Part shown: positions 1 through 11,499 of the stretch, piece by piece
Layout of the letters: each line of letters starts with the position of its first letter
Numbering within the stretch: the first letter of the stretch is position 1
Source: Pseudofabraea citricarpa
Taxonomy: Eukaryota > Ascomycota > Leotiomycetes > Helotiales > Dermateaceae
Assembly (NCBI GenBank): GCA_029641185.1
Contig: JAPWGK010000021.1
Location: 734,189-798,188 of the forward strand
DNA length: 64,000 bases
Direction of reading: 5' to 3'
Made by a program: the position numbers and the translations under genes
Notes under the pieces: model-generated
What the model was told of the DNA's origin: nothing
Databases searched by the model: none
What the model saw: the letters and a program-made list of their open reading frames with translations, nothing else

Positions 1-450
1 GGATTTATTTGATTTTAAATATAAGTATAATAGTTTCTTTTAGTTATTTATAATTAAAAACGAATATAATAAAAAGCTTTTTAGTTTTATACTAAGATAA
101 AAAACTTATAAAAAGATATATTACTCTCTTAAAAGCTTTAAGAATTAAATAAAAACTTAATATAAGCTTTTAATCTATAAAATTAAGTAAAATAATAATA
201 TATTTATAATTATAATTAAAAATATTATTTATTACTAGTATTAGATAAAAGAAATAAATATTAACCTTAAGTTTTCTTTAATATATATATATAAGATAAA
301 TAATAAAACGAAGTAAGTTAAATAAAAAATAATTATAAGATTTATAAAAATAAAAAAGAATATAAACCTTCTAATAAGCTTATAACTAGAAATTATACTT
401 ATAAGAATCTTCTTATATAATATTAACTCGCTTTAAGCTAATAATATAAA
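1..450 (+). pseudogene. Integrase relic (copia type), copy A
   Basis: In frame with the downstream pol, the first 150 codons read like the C-terminal half of a copia integrase core. A segment ending in a tract equivalent to 'FSLIYIYKINNK' at about 270-310 precedes a tract equivalent to 'RKIIIRFIKIKK' at 330-360. The latter fits the usual NG-x-AER-x-x-R-x-I-x-x-R-x-x-K-M-R signature after RIP changes. In a live element this enzyme would join cDNA ends to target DNA. The 5' part is outside the window. Several in-frame stops make it non-functional. Confidence 0.7.
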
Positions 451-1499
451 AATCCTAAATAAGATATTTAACTTTTAGTTTTACTTATACTTTTAATAAT
501 ATAATCCTAAGTAAATTATTAATTTAATAATAAATCTTTAATCTAATTAAGATAAGATTTATATATACGATTATTAGGTATATTTATTAATTAAAAAATA
601 AAAAGCTAAAAGCTTAGTAAAAGCTTTTAAAACTAAATTATAAGCTTATATTAGATATTTAATAAAATATATTATATCTAATATCTATAAAATATAAGTT
701 CTTATACTTAATAGAATTATTATTACTAGAAATATTAGATATAACCTAAATAAAAAATAAAAGAAAAACTAATTATTTACGATTATTAGAATAATAATAA
801 ATACGATTAAAATTAAGGAACTTAAGATTTAAGATCTTAGATTAATACTTAGTAATTTAATTAAATAAAAAAATATAAGTCTTATAATTAAGTAAAATAA
901 AAAGCTTATTAAAAGAAATAATAATATTTCTATTAATCTAGAAGATAATATCTTAGTTTCTTAAGAGATTAAATCTTAAGTAAAAGCTAAAAAGCTAATA
1001 TAAGAAGTTATATTAATATCTTTAGTAATTATAAAATAATAGAAAAATAATTTACTTAATCGACTTTTAGGACTTTTATCTTCTAATAATACTCTTAAAC
1101 TTAAAAGTATATTAATTTTAGGAAATAAGAATAATAATAAAATAATAAGAGTTAACTTAAGTAATTTATTACTAAGAAGAATAATATCTTAGGTAATTAT
1201 ATAATAAAAGAAATTATATAATTAAGTAATAAGTTAATAAAAGTTTTCTTAAGAAAAATCTAGAGAAAAAACCTTAGCTTAATTCCTAGAACTAAAATAT
1301 AAGTATAAATATAAGAAATTTAGTCTAATAATACGATTTAATAAGAGATTTTAAGATAAAGATTATAAAAGTTCTAGAAAAAGTAAAAGAAATATAATAT
1401 ATTCTTTTATAAAAATAAAAGATAAGTAGCTTAAAGAAATAATAAATTAAGCTAAATATTAATATATTAATATACTTAATAACTTTTATTATACTTATT

Positions 1500-2600
1500 A
1501 GCTTAATTAATTAGTAAAATAAAATAAAAATTATTTTAAAATAATATATATAATAATTATTATATTATTATAAATAAAAGTCTTAAGAGTAAATATATAA
1601 ATAAGTAATCTCTTAAGTAAACTCCTAAGCGTCTATTAAAATAATATATTAAAAGTACTAAAATATTAGAAGAATCTAATAAATTATTTACTTAGTATTT
1701 ATTTTAGAGATAATATAAGACTAAAATTTTAAAACCTAAAGAATAAAAATTATTAGTAAATAATTAAGATCTTAGAAATAAAAACTAAATTAATTTCTCT
1801 AAAATAAATATTTATATATAAATTAGATTTATCTAAAATAATAATCTAATATTAATTATAAATTATAATTTAAGGTAATTTATAAGATAATAAATCGATT
1901 ATATTAACTTATATAATTACTCTTATATTACGATTATTTTAAGTAATAATAATAATTATAATATACTTTAATCTTAAGTTTAAATAATTTAATATAATTA
2001 ATATATTTATTAATATCTTAAGAGAAAAAAGTAAAACTTTAGTTATTTATTTATTATCTAATAAATTTAAAATACTAGGAATATATATAAAAATCGATCG
2101 AGTATTATATAACTTAAGAAACTCTTTTATTTATAGTTTTATAAATTCTTAGTTATTTTAAAGAAATTAAATTTAATTATATATAAAAAAGACTTATATA
2201 TTTATATAAGCCTAGAATCTAAAATCTTAGTTATATTTTATATTAATAATATATAAGTATTATATTATAAAAGTAATAAAACTAAAGCCTAAGAGATTAT
2301 TTATAAATTTAATAAAATATATAAGCTTAAAAATCTTAGGAATATAAAATAATTCTTAGGGGTATATATTATTAAAGATTAAGCTTAGAAAAAGATATAA
2401 TTAGTTTATAATATATATATTAAAAAGGTTATTATTAGATTTAATTTAATAAATAAGAAATACCTAAGTATTTACTATTAATAATAAAATTTATAAAAAA
2501 TATAAGATAAGCCTTTAAAACTTAAGTTAAAAAGTATTAAGAAAAGATAAGCTTAGTATTATATATTATAATTATAATTAAATTAAACGTAACTTTTATA
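1500..2600 (+). pseudogene. Reverse transcriptase relic (copia type), copy A
   Basis: The catalytic YVDD box is visible as Y-I-N-N at 2239-2250 in the context V-I-F-Y-I-N-N-I-x-V-L-Y-Y-K-S; GAT after T becomes AAT under RIP, so N-N is the expected decay product of D-D. The following 60 codons match the copia pattern with K-x-L-x-N-I-K-x-F-L-G-V near 2330-2360. The enzyme would copy element RNA into cDNA. The frame has several TAA/TAG codons. Copy B and element C carry the same motif at 40672 and 33821. Confidence 0.8.
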
Positions 2601-2639
2601 ATTTCTTAGCTCTTTTATTTCTTAATTAATCCGAGCGTA

Positions 2640-3225
2640 AAATATCTTATAATTATAAATTAGATAATTAAATATTTCTTTAAAATATATTTCCTAGTAA
2701 TATAATTTAGTTATAAGCTTAGTAAAATCAAAATATTAATTATATTAGATATATCTTTTATAAATAATATAAAAATACGATATTTTTTATATAATTATAT
2801 AATCTTTTTATTTAGTAATCTAATTACTTAGAAAGTAATATATTAATTAAACGTATTTATATTAATTATAAAAGCCGAACTTTAAAATATCGAGTTTATA
2901 ATAAAAGAAATTATAACTTTTTAGAGGCTTTTTAAAGAATTAAGTCTAAAAATTAAGAAGCTATAAATAATCTTTTATAATAACTAATAAACGATTCGTC
3001 TAATTATTAGAGAAAATATAAGAATTATAATTAAGCTAAAATATATAAATATTTAGAATATATAATTATACTAAGAGTATAATAAAAATATTTTTAAAAT
3101 ATCTTATATTCTTATAAATAATATATTAGCTAATAGTTTTATAAAAAATCTCTCTTAATATAAGTTTAAATATTTTTAAGTTTTACTTAATATATAAGAT
3201 ACTTATAATAAGATAAAAAAATAAT
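2640..3225 (+). pseudogene. RNase H and pol C-terminal relic (copia type), copy A
   Basis: This frame continues from the reverse transcriptase and matches the end of copia Pol. A segment ends in 'ILIILDISFINN' at about 2730-2770. A 'IIKAELQNIEFIIKEI' segment at about 2860-2915 is equivalent to the T-x-A-E-x-x-A-x-x-x-x-x-K-E signature. A 'YNNQQTIRLI' segment near 2980-3010 corresponds to the usual C-D-N-Q-x-x-I. Pol appears to end near 3210-3225. The enzyme would remove template RNA. In-frame stops and lost Asp codons make it inactive. Confidence 0.75.
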
Positions 3226-3539
3226 TTTAAAAAGCGAAAAAAAAAATATTTTTATTTATATTTTTATTTATAAATTTCTTTTATTTAAATAAAACGCTTT
3301 AAAATATAATAATAATTATTAAAGTTATAATAAGAAATATTCCTAAGCGATACTTATAAGTTATTAAGCTTATACTTATATAAATAACTAAATAAAAATA
3401 AACTAAGCTTTTAACTAAGTAAAATATTAATTATATTATTAGTTATTTTTATAAGATAAACTTTCTTTTTATTTTATTTACTAAAACTAATAAACCTAGA
3501 ATTATACTTATAATTATAAATTCTTTTAACTTATTCTAA

Positions 3540-4500
3540 CTTATTATAATTAATATTTAATTCTAAAGCTTAATAAATAACTAAATAATATTTCTTTAGA
3601 TCTTAAGAGTAATAAATTAGTAAAATTCTTACTTAGGGAAATATAAGAATATATCTTAAAAGAAAAAGTAATTTTTTCTTAAAAAATAATAATAAAACGC
3701 TTAATAAAAGATAAAACTAGATTAGGAATTAAGATATAAATATATTTAAATAAGTATAATAAATAATATTTATTTCTACTAATAATCTTAAAATAATAAT
3801 TATTATTCTTATTACTTAAGACGTTTTTTAAGTAACTAAGATAAAGAATTAAATATTTATTCCTAGTAACCTAAAGTATTTTATTAGGAGACTTTAAATT
3901 AAGCTTCTTAATATTAAGCTTTTAGTATCTAGAAAATTAATTAAGATTTTCCTTTTAATAAATATAATATTTATAAAAATAATATTCGCGTTTAATAATA
4001 TATTAATTAAAGATATTACTATTATCTTTATTATTATTAGATAAATTATTTAAATAAAAGAGAATAATATTATTTAAACTCTTAAAAAGCTTAGGATTAT
4101 TACTCTTATAAGTATAAGTAAATATAAGTTAATTTATACGATTATATTTATTATATAAAATAACTAGATAATAATTAATAATAATATATATATTAGATAA
4201 AAATACTTATAAGAGAAAAATAAATCCTTTAAAATAAGAAACTTCTTATAATTAAAGTTATTAGTCTTATTAATAAGTTACTTAAACTTATTCTTAAGAG
4301 CTAAGAAGTTATACTAGAATTTCTCGTATATAATAAGCGTACGCTTAGGATAAAAGTTATTAATTATAAACTAATAAAAATTATCTTAAGTTAATTAAAA
4401 TCCCTAGGATATTATATTAAAGTAAAAATATTTATTAAGAGTAAGCTAAATAAAAGAAAGAAATATAAAAGAATAAATTATATAAAAAATAAGAGATATA
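3540..4500 (-). pseudogene. Antisense coding relic between pol and 3' LTR, copy A
   Basis: The minus strand carries a protein-like frame in this tail. From 4140 down to 3660 it holds about 160 codons with about 8 stops, all TAA/TAG, including an uninterrupted run of about 60 codons (starting 'VTRNKYLILYLSYLKNVL'). Composition is rich in Asn, Lys, Ser, Tyr and Leu, and the plus strand offers nothing comparable. The frame can be followed upstream to about 4500 with more stops (possible former Gln or Trp). I do not recognise the product. Its opposite orientation to pol recurs in element C and element D, and copy B has the same frame at about 41974-42934. It could be an accessory ORF of the element or captured sequence. 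Confidence 0.55.
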
Positions 4501-5147
4501 TTAGCTAGCTTAGTATTAATAATAGAAAATATTATAATAAGTTACGTAAGCTTATTAGTAGATATATCTCTAGCTTAAGAAGAATTATAAATATTTATAA
4601 CCTATAAAATAATAAGTAATTAATATAAAATATAAAAGATTATTTATATATTAAGAAAAGAAAAAAAAAAGAAATAAATCTTATAAAAATCTCTTTTATT
4701 TTATACGCCTTTAATAAATTTTTTATTTTTATCTTATAAGTAATATAAGATATCTTTAATTTATCTATTAAAAAAAGCGAATAATAAGAAGAAAAAAAAG
4801 AAAGATAAAAGAAATACTTAAGCTTAAAAGTATTATAATTATAATTAAGATTAAGGTTAAGGTTATAAGAGAGAAAAAAAGAGAAGTTATAAAATAAGAA
4901 TTTTATAGGTAAGATCTTTAATCTATAAAATAATAATTAAGTTACTTCTAGTATTAGTTAAATTAAGAGAACTAAAGATAATATAAGGAAATCTTTAATT
5001 TATAAACTTAATCTAATAATTCGGTTAATAAATAATTATATATAATATAATTACTTAGCTTATATTATTTACTTATTTAAGGATAATATATTAATCTTAT
5101 ACTCCTAGAAAATAATACGCGTACTAAGTATAATAAATTATAAGGTA

Positions 5148-5344
5148 TATTATAAAATCTAGGATTAGGTAATTTATTATATAAGAGATTAGGATAACTA
5201 AGGTAATCTACTTAATAATAATTATTATTCTTATATAAATACGCTTTTTCTTATAATCTCTCGCTTCTTCTAATTAAATAATATAAATTATATCTTTTAT
5301 ACTTTCTTAATTACTTAAATTATCTCTACTTTTACTACGTAATA
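5148..5344 (+). repeat. 3' LTR of copy A (197 bp)
   Basis: It starts TATTATAAAATCT and ends in ACGTAATA, as expected from TG...CA ends after RIP. The same 197-bp unit occurs at 6912-7108, 7439-7635 and 43582-43778, always with the same length. The DNA immediately to the right (5345 onward) is the inverse complement of element C integrase-region sequence, marking the insertion junction. Confidence 0.9.
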
Positions 5345-6911
5345 TTAGAAGTAATATATTCTATTAAATATCTAATATACTTTTATAATTATATTTTAAA
5401 TACTTAATAATATTAATTAGTTTTTTTATTTTTTATTAATAGATATACCTAAGTATTATATATATAAATCTTATTTTAATTTAATCTAAGATTATTTATT
5501 ATATATATTATAATTATAAGATTAATTATATTACTTAAAATATTAGAGAAATTATAAGTTAAATACTTAGTTAAGTAAATAAAAACTATAATCTTATAAA
5601 AAACTTATATTTAAAAGATATATTCTAATATATATAATCTTTAGTTATAAATACTTAAGTAAATTAGCTATTACTTTTATTTTAATCGATTTTATAATAA
5701 TCTTTTATTTTATTCTTTTAGGAGTATTATTTAGCTTATAAGTATATATTAGTAAAAGCTTTAACTTAATTCTTTCTTTTATAATCTAATACTAATAACT
5801 AATTATTCTAATATTAGAGATTATTATAATATTATTATTATATTTAAGGATATAAATTAATAGATTATATTATTTTTTTTACTTATATCTTAAAGTCTTA
5901 TATTATAAGAAATATAAACGCGTATTCTTTTAAGTAAAATAAAAAAATAAATATTTTTCTATTAAATTTATCTTTTATAATAAATAATTAAAAAGATTTA
6001 TTAAATTTATTACTAAAGTCGAATAAATTCTAGGATATTTACTAAAACGATCTTAAAGATTATTAATATCTTAAATAATATAAGATTATTTATTTTACGT
6101 ATATAATTATATAACTTTTATAATTTATATAAGTAATTCTTTTAATTATTATATTTCTTATATTTAAGATAAAATATTATAAAGTTTCTAGACTAAGATA
6201 TCTTACTCGTATATATTATTTATCTTTTAAATTAACTTAGGGTTTTATTTATTTTTTATTTTATCTTAGCTTATAAGTTATTTCTTTACTAATTATAAGA
6301 AATATTATAATATTATATATACTTAAGGAAATAATTTAAAGGATTAATAAATAATTAGAAATAAGCTTATATTTAAGAAATATTAAGTTAAACTTTTTAT
6401 AAAATTTCTTAAGTATAATATTATTTCTCTTAGAACTAAAATAAAAAATATAATTTATATATTAAATTTTCGAATTTATAAGATAAATCTTAGAAATAAT
6501 ATTCGTATAAAAACCTTATTATTATTATTATATTAGAAAATAATAAATCTTTAGTATTTTTTCTTTTAGGTTTTTATAATATATTTTAAATTAATCTTTT
6601 ATTTCTCCTAAGAATAAGTAATAATTATATTTTTACTTTAATTATATTATTTAGCTCGGACTTAATAAACGTATTAGTAATAAATATATCTTTATTATTT
6701 ATTAGATTAAATAAGTTATAATTATCTAAGAGGATATTATTTATAAGAGAATAAATAAAAAAATTAAAAGTAAAATAAATATTTCCTTTTAATTTCTTAA
6801 TTATAAGAGAGAAATTAATAAAAATAATATTAATTTATCTAAGATAATATAAGAATAAGCTTATTTTTCTTAATCTTAATTCCCCTAAGAATAATAAGTT
6901 AAATTAGCTTT
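5345..6911 (-). mobile_element. Inverted fragment of family 2 copia element (gag/protease to integrase)
   Basis: This 1.57-kb stretch is the reverse complement of element C from about 32135 back to 31958, joined without a break to 23891 back to about 22495. The corresponding length in C, leaving out element D, is about 1575 bp, so size and order agree. It therefore shows what family 2 looked like before D inserted. Both ends are cut off by family 1 LTRs (5344 and 6912). It is on the minus strand and is as strongly RIP-changed as its neighbours. Confidence 0.85.
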
Positions 6912-7438
6912 TATTATAAAATCTAAGATTAAGTAATTTATTATATAAGGGATTAAGATAACTAAGATAATCTACTTAGTAATAAGTATTACTCTTATAT
7001 AAATATATTCTTTCCTATAATCTCTCGCTTCTTTTAATTAAATAATATAAATTATATTTTTTATATTTTCTTAATTACTTAAATTATTTCTACTTTTATT
7101 ATATAATAATTATAAGCTCGGCTTATAATTAAAGCTTTCTAAAATTATATTTAAATTATAAGAGAGCTAAAGAATAATTATTCTTAAGTTTAAAATCTAT
7201 TATTATTATTATTATTATAACTTTTAAAATAAACTAATAAGAAGCTAAAAAGATTTTTTTAAAAGATCGAAACTTATAATCTAATTAATTCCTTTAATTT
7301 TATTACTAAGCTTATATAAGATATATCTAAGAGCTTATAAACCTAGATATTATAAACGTAAAAAGCGTAAATATTAATTCTCTTATATAAGTATTAACTA
7401 TTAATAAACTTATTAATAAAAGAATAATACTTAATTAA
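6912..7438 (+). mobile_element. Stray 5' end of a family 1 element (LTR plus 330 bp)
   Basis: A 197-bp family 1 LTR (6912-7108) is followed by 330 bp that match the 5' internal region of copy B (7636-7965), including the start ATTATAAGCTCGGC. It then stops abruptly at the next LTR (7439). The bases left of it are GCTTT and those left of the next LTR are ATTAA. Neither matches the right flank of copy B (ATAAT at 43779), so there is no clean target duplication. Unequal recombination or insertion plus deletion could explain it. Confidence 0.8.
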
Positions 7439-7635
7439 TATTATAAAATCTAGGATTAGATAATTTATTATATAAGGAATTAAGATAACTAAAGTAATTT
7501 ATATAATAATAAGTATTATTCTTATATAAATATATTTTTTCCTAAAATCTTTTATTTCTTTTAATTAAATAATATAAATTATATTTTTTATATTTTCTTA
7601 ATTACTTAAATTATTTATACTTTTATTATATAATA
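7439..7635 (+). repeat. 5' LTR of copy B (197 bp)
   Basis: It starts TATTATAAAATCT and ends in TATAATA. It has the same length as the 3' LTR at 43582-43778 and as the LTRs at 5148 and 6912. Differences between copies are mostly C/T and G/A, as RIP produces. Confidence 0.9.
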
Positions 7636-7650
7636 ATTATAAGCTTAGCT
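7636..7650 (+). promoter_or_regulatory. Candidate primer-binding site, initiator tRNA-Met half-molecule
   Basis: Directly after the LTR stands ATTATAAGCTTAG (ATTATAAGCTCGG in the duplicate at 7109). With TpG restored this contains TTATGAGC, the complement of the GCTCATAA found in the anticodon loop of eukaryotic initiator tRNA-Met. Drosophila copia primes from a half-molecule of that tRNA. The same core follows the 5' LTRs of F, C and G. Confidence 0.5.
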
Positions 7651-9340
7651 TATAATTAAAGCTTCTTAAAATTACGTTTAAATTATAAGAAAACTAAAAA
7701 ATAATTATTCTTAAGTTTAAAATTTATTATTATTATTATAACCTTTAAAATAAACTAATAAAAAACTAAGAAGATTTTTTTAAAAGATTATAACTTATAA
7801 CCCGATTAATTCTTTTAATTTTATTATTAAGCTTATATAAGATATATCTAAAAGCTTATAAATCTAGATATTATAAATATAAAAAAAAAATTAATTCTCT
7901 TATATAAGTATTAATTATTAATAAGCTTATTAATAAAAGAATAATATTTAATTAATAATTATACTTAGATTAAATAATAATTAATAAATTTTCTAAACTA
8001 AAACTTAGCTTATTATAAGATATTATAATTATATACGAAAATATATAATATAAGCTTAATACTCGGCTAAGAATTTATATTATAAAATAAGCGAGTTAAT
8101 TATATAATATAATCGAATATTATACTTTTAAGTAATAAATTAAATAAATAATTTCTTTTTTAATCTTAACTTTAATTAATATAATAATTAAGGAAAAAAA
8201 AAATCTAAGCTTATAAATAATTATTCGATTATTAAAGTTATAACTTATATTTACTAATAATAATATACTAATTATTATCTACTAAAAGTATAATATTATA
8301 CTTAAGTAAATAAAAAAAGATAATATAAATCTTATATAATAATATTAAAAATAACTTAGAATACTTTAATAAACTTAAGTATATAATATACTAGAGATAT
8401 AAGATTTACTTATAACTAAGAAGTTTCTTATAATAATATTTAGAAAAATAACTTTAGAATAAGAAAGATTTTAATTAATAAAATATATTAGAGTAAATAA
8501 GCTTAAACTCCTAGGTAAAACACTTAAGTAATACGAAAATTAATTTTTCGCTCTAATATATAAAAATTTAATTTAATCTATAACTAAGAGGATAATAATC
8601 TTTATTATTCTTAGAAGAAAATTAGATAATACTAGAAACTTAAGAAGAAATCTTAGAAATTCTTTTTTTAAAGAAAAATATTATATAATCTAAGATTATT
8701 TATAAAATAAAAACTAAGATTTAATATATAATAAGCTTATTAAGAAAGATTAAAAAATCTTAAATTTAAGAGATTTATCTTAAAAAGAGAAAAAATCTTC
8801 TAGAAGTTTTATTAATAAATACCTAAGGCTTATAAATATAATAATCTTAGACCTAAGACTTATAATCTAATAATTAGATATAAGTATTTATATAACTATA
8901 AATTTTTTAAGTTATTTATTATCTAATAATATATTTATTAATAATTATAAAATTATTTACTTAATAAATAATAAGAAACTTCTAGTTTTAAGCTTATTAA
9001 TTAAAATAAACCTAAATAATATAATAGACGTAAGAATTTTATATTTATTAATTTTATTTTATAATATTAAAATTATAAAAAATATATTAGATAAAATAAA
9101 TAAAAAAGAAATATTAGATTTAATATTTTATAATATTAAAATAATTAAGAGATTTAATATTAATATAATATTAGAGATTTTTCTTAAGAAAATTAAAATC
9201 TAATATTATAAGTTTAATAACTTATTAAAATATAAGAGTAAAAAAAAGAATATATATATTAAGAAATTAAGATTATTATTTAATATTATATTCTTAGAAT
9301 ATAAGTTATTTTCCTTTTACTTAAAGCTTCTTATAAATAT
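7651..9340 (+). pseudogene. Gag and pol N-terminal region relic, copy B
   Basis: This is the part of family 1 between primer site and integrase, where gag and protease should lie. Stops are dense and I could not find a certain zinc knuckle or protease triad, so the assignment rests on position only. Copy A lacks this part in the window, so it is the only full family 1 gag region here. It is cut at 9340 by the gypsy element E, whose target duplication AATAT stands at 9336-9340 and 15681-15685. Confidence 0.45.
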
Positions 9341-9687
9341 TATTATAGTATATAGAATATAAAGTGAATAAGAGATTAATATAACTAATTAATAATAAAA
9401 AATCTAAGTATAAGGAGAGAAGAAGAAAGGAAAAGAAAGAAAGTATAAGAAACTAGCTATAAGTAGTTCTTCCTATTACGCTAGTATTTACTCTCTAAGT
9501 ATTCTCTATTATACGTATTCTTAGGTAGGTAAATATATAAGGTAAGTTATATATAATTTACCCTACTTAGTAAATTTCTAGTTATATAATTAGGGTTAGT
9601 AAGTTATAGTATAAGGTAAGTAAAGTATATATAAGAGAAATAAGTATATAATACGTGTCTTAAGTAACTTATATAAGAACTATAATA
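9341..9687 (-). repeat. Left LTR of element E (347 bp; 3' LTR in element orientation)
   Basis: It runs from TATTATAG to CTATAATA and matches 15334-15680 over its whole length. The left copy has lost sites that the right copy keeps, such as ATACGTGTCTTAAG here against ACACGTGTCTCGAG there. Confidence 0.93.
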
Positions 9688-9702
9688 TTACCCCCCCTTT
9701 AA
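9688..9702 (-). promoter_or_regulatory. Polypurine tract of element E
   Basis: The plus strand reads TTACCCCCCCTTT next to the left LTR. On the minus strand this is AAAGGGGGGG immediately upstream of the 3' LTR, the classic plus-strand primer of LTR elements. It fixes the orientation of E as minus. Confidence 0.8.
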
Positions 9703-10249
9703 GCGTCTAATTTCTATATTAGATAAGGTTTATCTAGATATCTAGAGTAAAAATCTTTTAGAATTTCTTATATATTTTTAAAATTTTCTATTAGATATTA
9801 CTCTAGATCTAGTAATTATTATACCTATTTAACTTTATAGAAAACTTTTCCTCTAATTATCTTTATATTCTTAATATCCTTTACCTCCTATTTATCGTTT
9901 CCTTTTATATTAATTAGTAGAGATTTAGTTTCTTTTTATCTAGGTAAAGGATTATCTAGGTCTTTATATAATAAGTTAAAGTAAAATATAAGATAAATCT
10001 TAAGTCCTAGTAGTAACTTTACTCTATAAGAGCTTAGTCTAATTTTCTTTTTAATTTTATAAGACCCTTTATTCTTATATTCTAATTTTCGTAAGAGTCT
10101 TTATATTCGGATATTTTTTATTAAGATATAAACTTTATCTTCTAGTTTATAATTTAATATAAGCGATCGTTTCTTATTTACGTATTTTTCTATTTTACTC
10201 TAAGACTAAGCTATTTTCTTATATATAAATTTCTAAGTATCTTTTATTC

Positions 10250-11100
10250 TTTTTACGAATTCTATTACTTGTCTTTTATTTAGTCTAGTCTTTATAGGTT
10301 ACGTTTAATCGATCTTAGTATTTTCCTAGTTAAAATTTATTCTTAGTTTATATCCTTTATTTACGAAAAATAATATAACTTTTATACTTATAGATTAATA
10401 TCTGTTTCTTATAAATTCTACTATTAGTAGGGTTTAACTCTAGTTATCTTATAAGTAGTTAGCGTAAGCTCTTAGGTAGCGTTTTATTTTTATATTTATT
10501 CTTTCTATCTAGCTATTTATCTCTAGGTATACTATTATAGATAATTAAATATTAATTCCTAATATCTTATAAAGCTTTCTTTATATCTTACTTATAAATT
10601 AAGAACCTCTATTAGAGATATAAGTTATAGGTAATCTATAATACTTTTATACGTTCTTTAGGAATAATTTAATAGTTTCTTTTATACTTATTCCTTTATC
10701 TTTATATCTATAAAGAATATAATATCTTTCCTTTAATAATCTATAGATTATAACTAAGATAATATTAAATCTATTACTCTCTAGAAGTCTAGTTATAAAG
10801 TCTATAGATATATAACTCTAAGGTTTATCTAGTATTAATAGTAGCTCTAAGTATCCCTAGTAAGTAATATTATTTAGTTTAGACTTTCTATAGATATAAT
10901 AGTTTCTAATATATTAATTAAGATCTTTATCTATATTCTTCTAGATATAGTTATCTTATAAAAGGATTAATATCCCTTCTTATCTAAGGTATCTAATTAT
11001 AGGCTCTTTATATATTTTCTAAATTAATTCTATTCTATAAGCTTCTAGAACCTAGACTCGATTCCTATAAAATAAGATATTATCTTAATCTTTATAATAT
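10250..11100 (-). pseudogene. Integrase relic of element E
   Basis: Reading the minus strand from about 10850 down to 10730 gives a tract equivalent to the gypsy integrase core: x-S-I-x-M-D-F-I-x-x-L-P, then several residues, then 'NTILVIVDRL' in altered form. The Asp of the first catalytic position survives poorly. The zinc-binding HHCC part should lie near 10920-11050, where 'RRDINPFI' is visible but the His and Cys codons have become Tyr. It would insert element cDNA. Many TAA/TAG codons interrupt it. Confidence 0.6.
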
Positions 11101-11499
11101 AACTTAGGAATATCCTTTACTAGTTTATTATCTCTTAAAGCCTTAAGAGTTTCTTAGTAGAACTAGTTATTCTTTTATCCCTCCTAAATATACTTAGGAA
11201 TTATCTATTTTACTCTTATAATCTAAATATATAAGTTAAATACTTTTAGAGCTTCCTTTCTACTAATTCTACTTTTAGGAAGAATAATCTATATTTATTC
11301 TCTCTATTAATCGTCTAACTTATCTTATAGTTTATCTTAAGATCTTCTAGTTAAAGCGTTTACTTTCTCGTTTTATTTTCCTAGTTTATAGACGATCTAA
11401 AAGTTAAATTCTAATAGGAACTCTATTTATCTAGCTTATCTTCTTATTAACTTCTTAGTAGTTATAAAATATTCTAAAGCCTTATAATCTAAGAGTACT

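Larger units (their letters stand above)
1..5344 (+). mobile_element. Copia-type LTR retrotransposon, family 1, copy A (3' part)
   Basis: This is the integrase-to-3'-LTR part of a degraded copia-type element; its 5' end lies left of the window. The domain order is integrase, reverse transcriptase, RNase H, then a 1.9-kb tail and a 197-bp LTR, which is the Ty1/copia order. It is collinear with 15990-16146 plus 38571-43778 (copy B), with an offset near 38433 across the shared part. All frames are broken by TAA/TAG stops of the kind RIP makes, and CpA/TpG are nearly absent. Its right end lies inside an inverted family 2 fragment, so A inserted into that older element. Confidence 0.88.
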
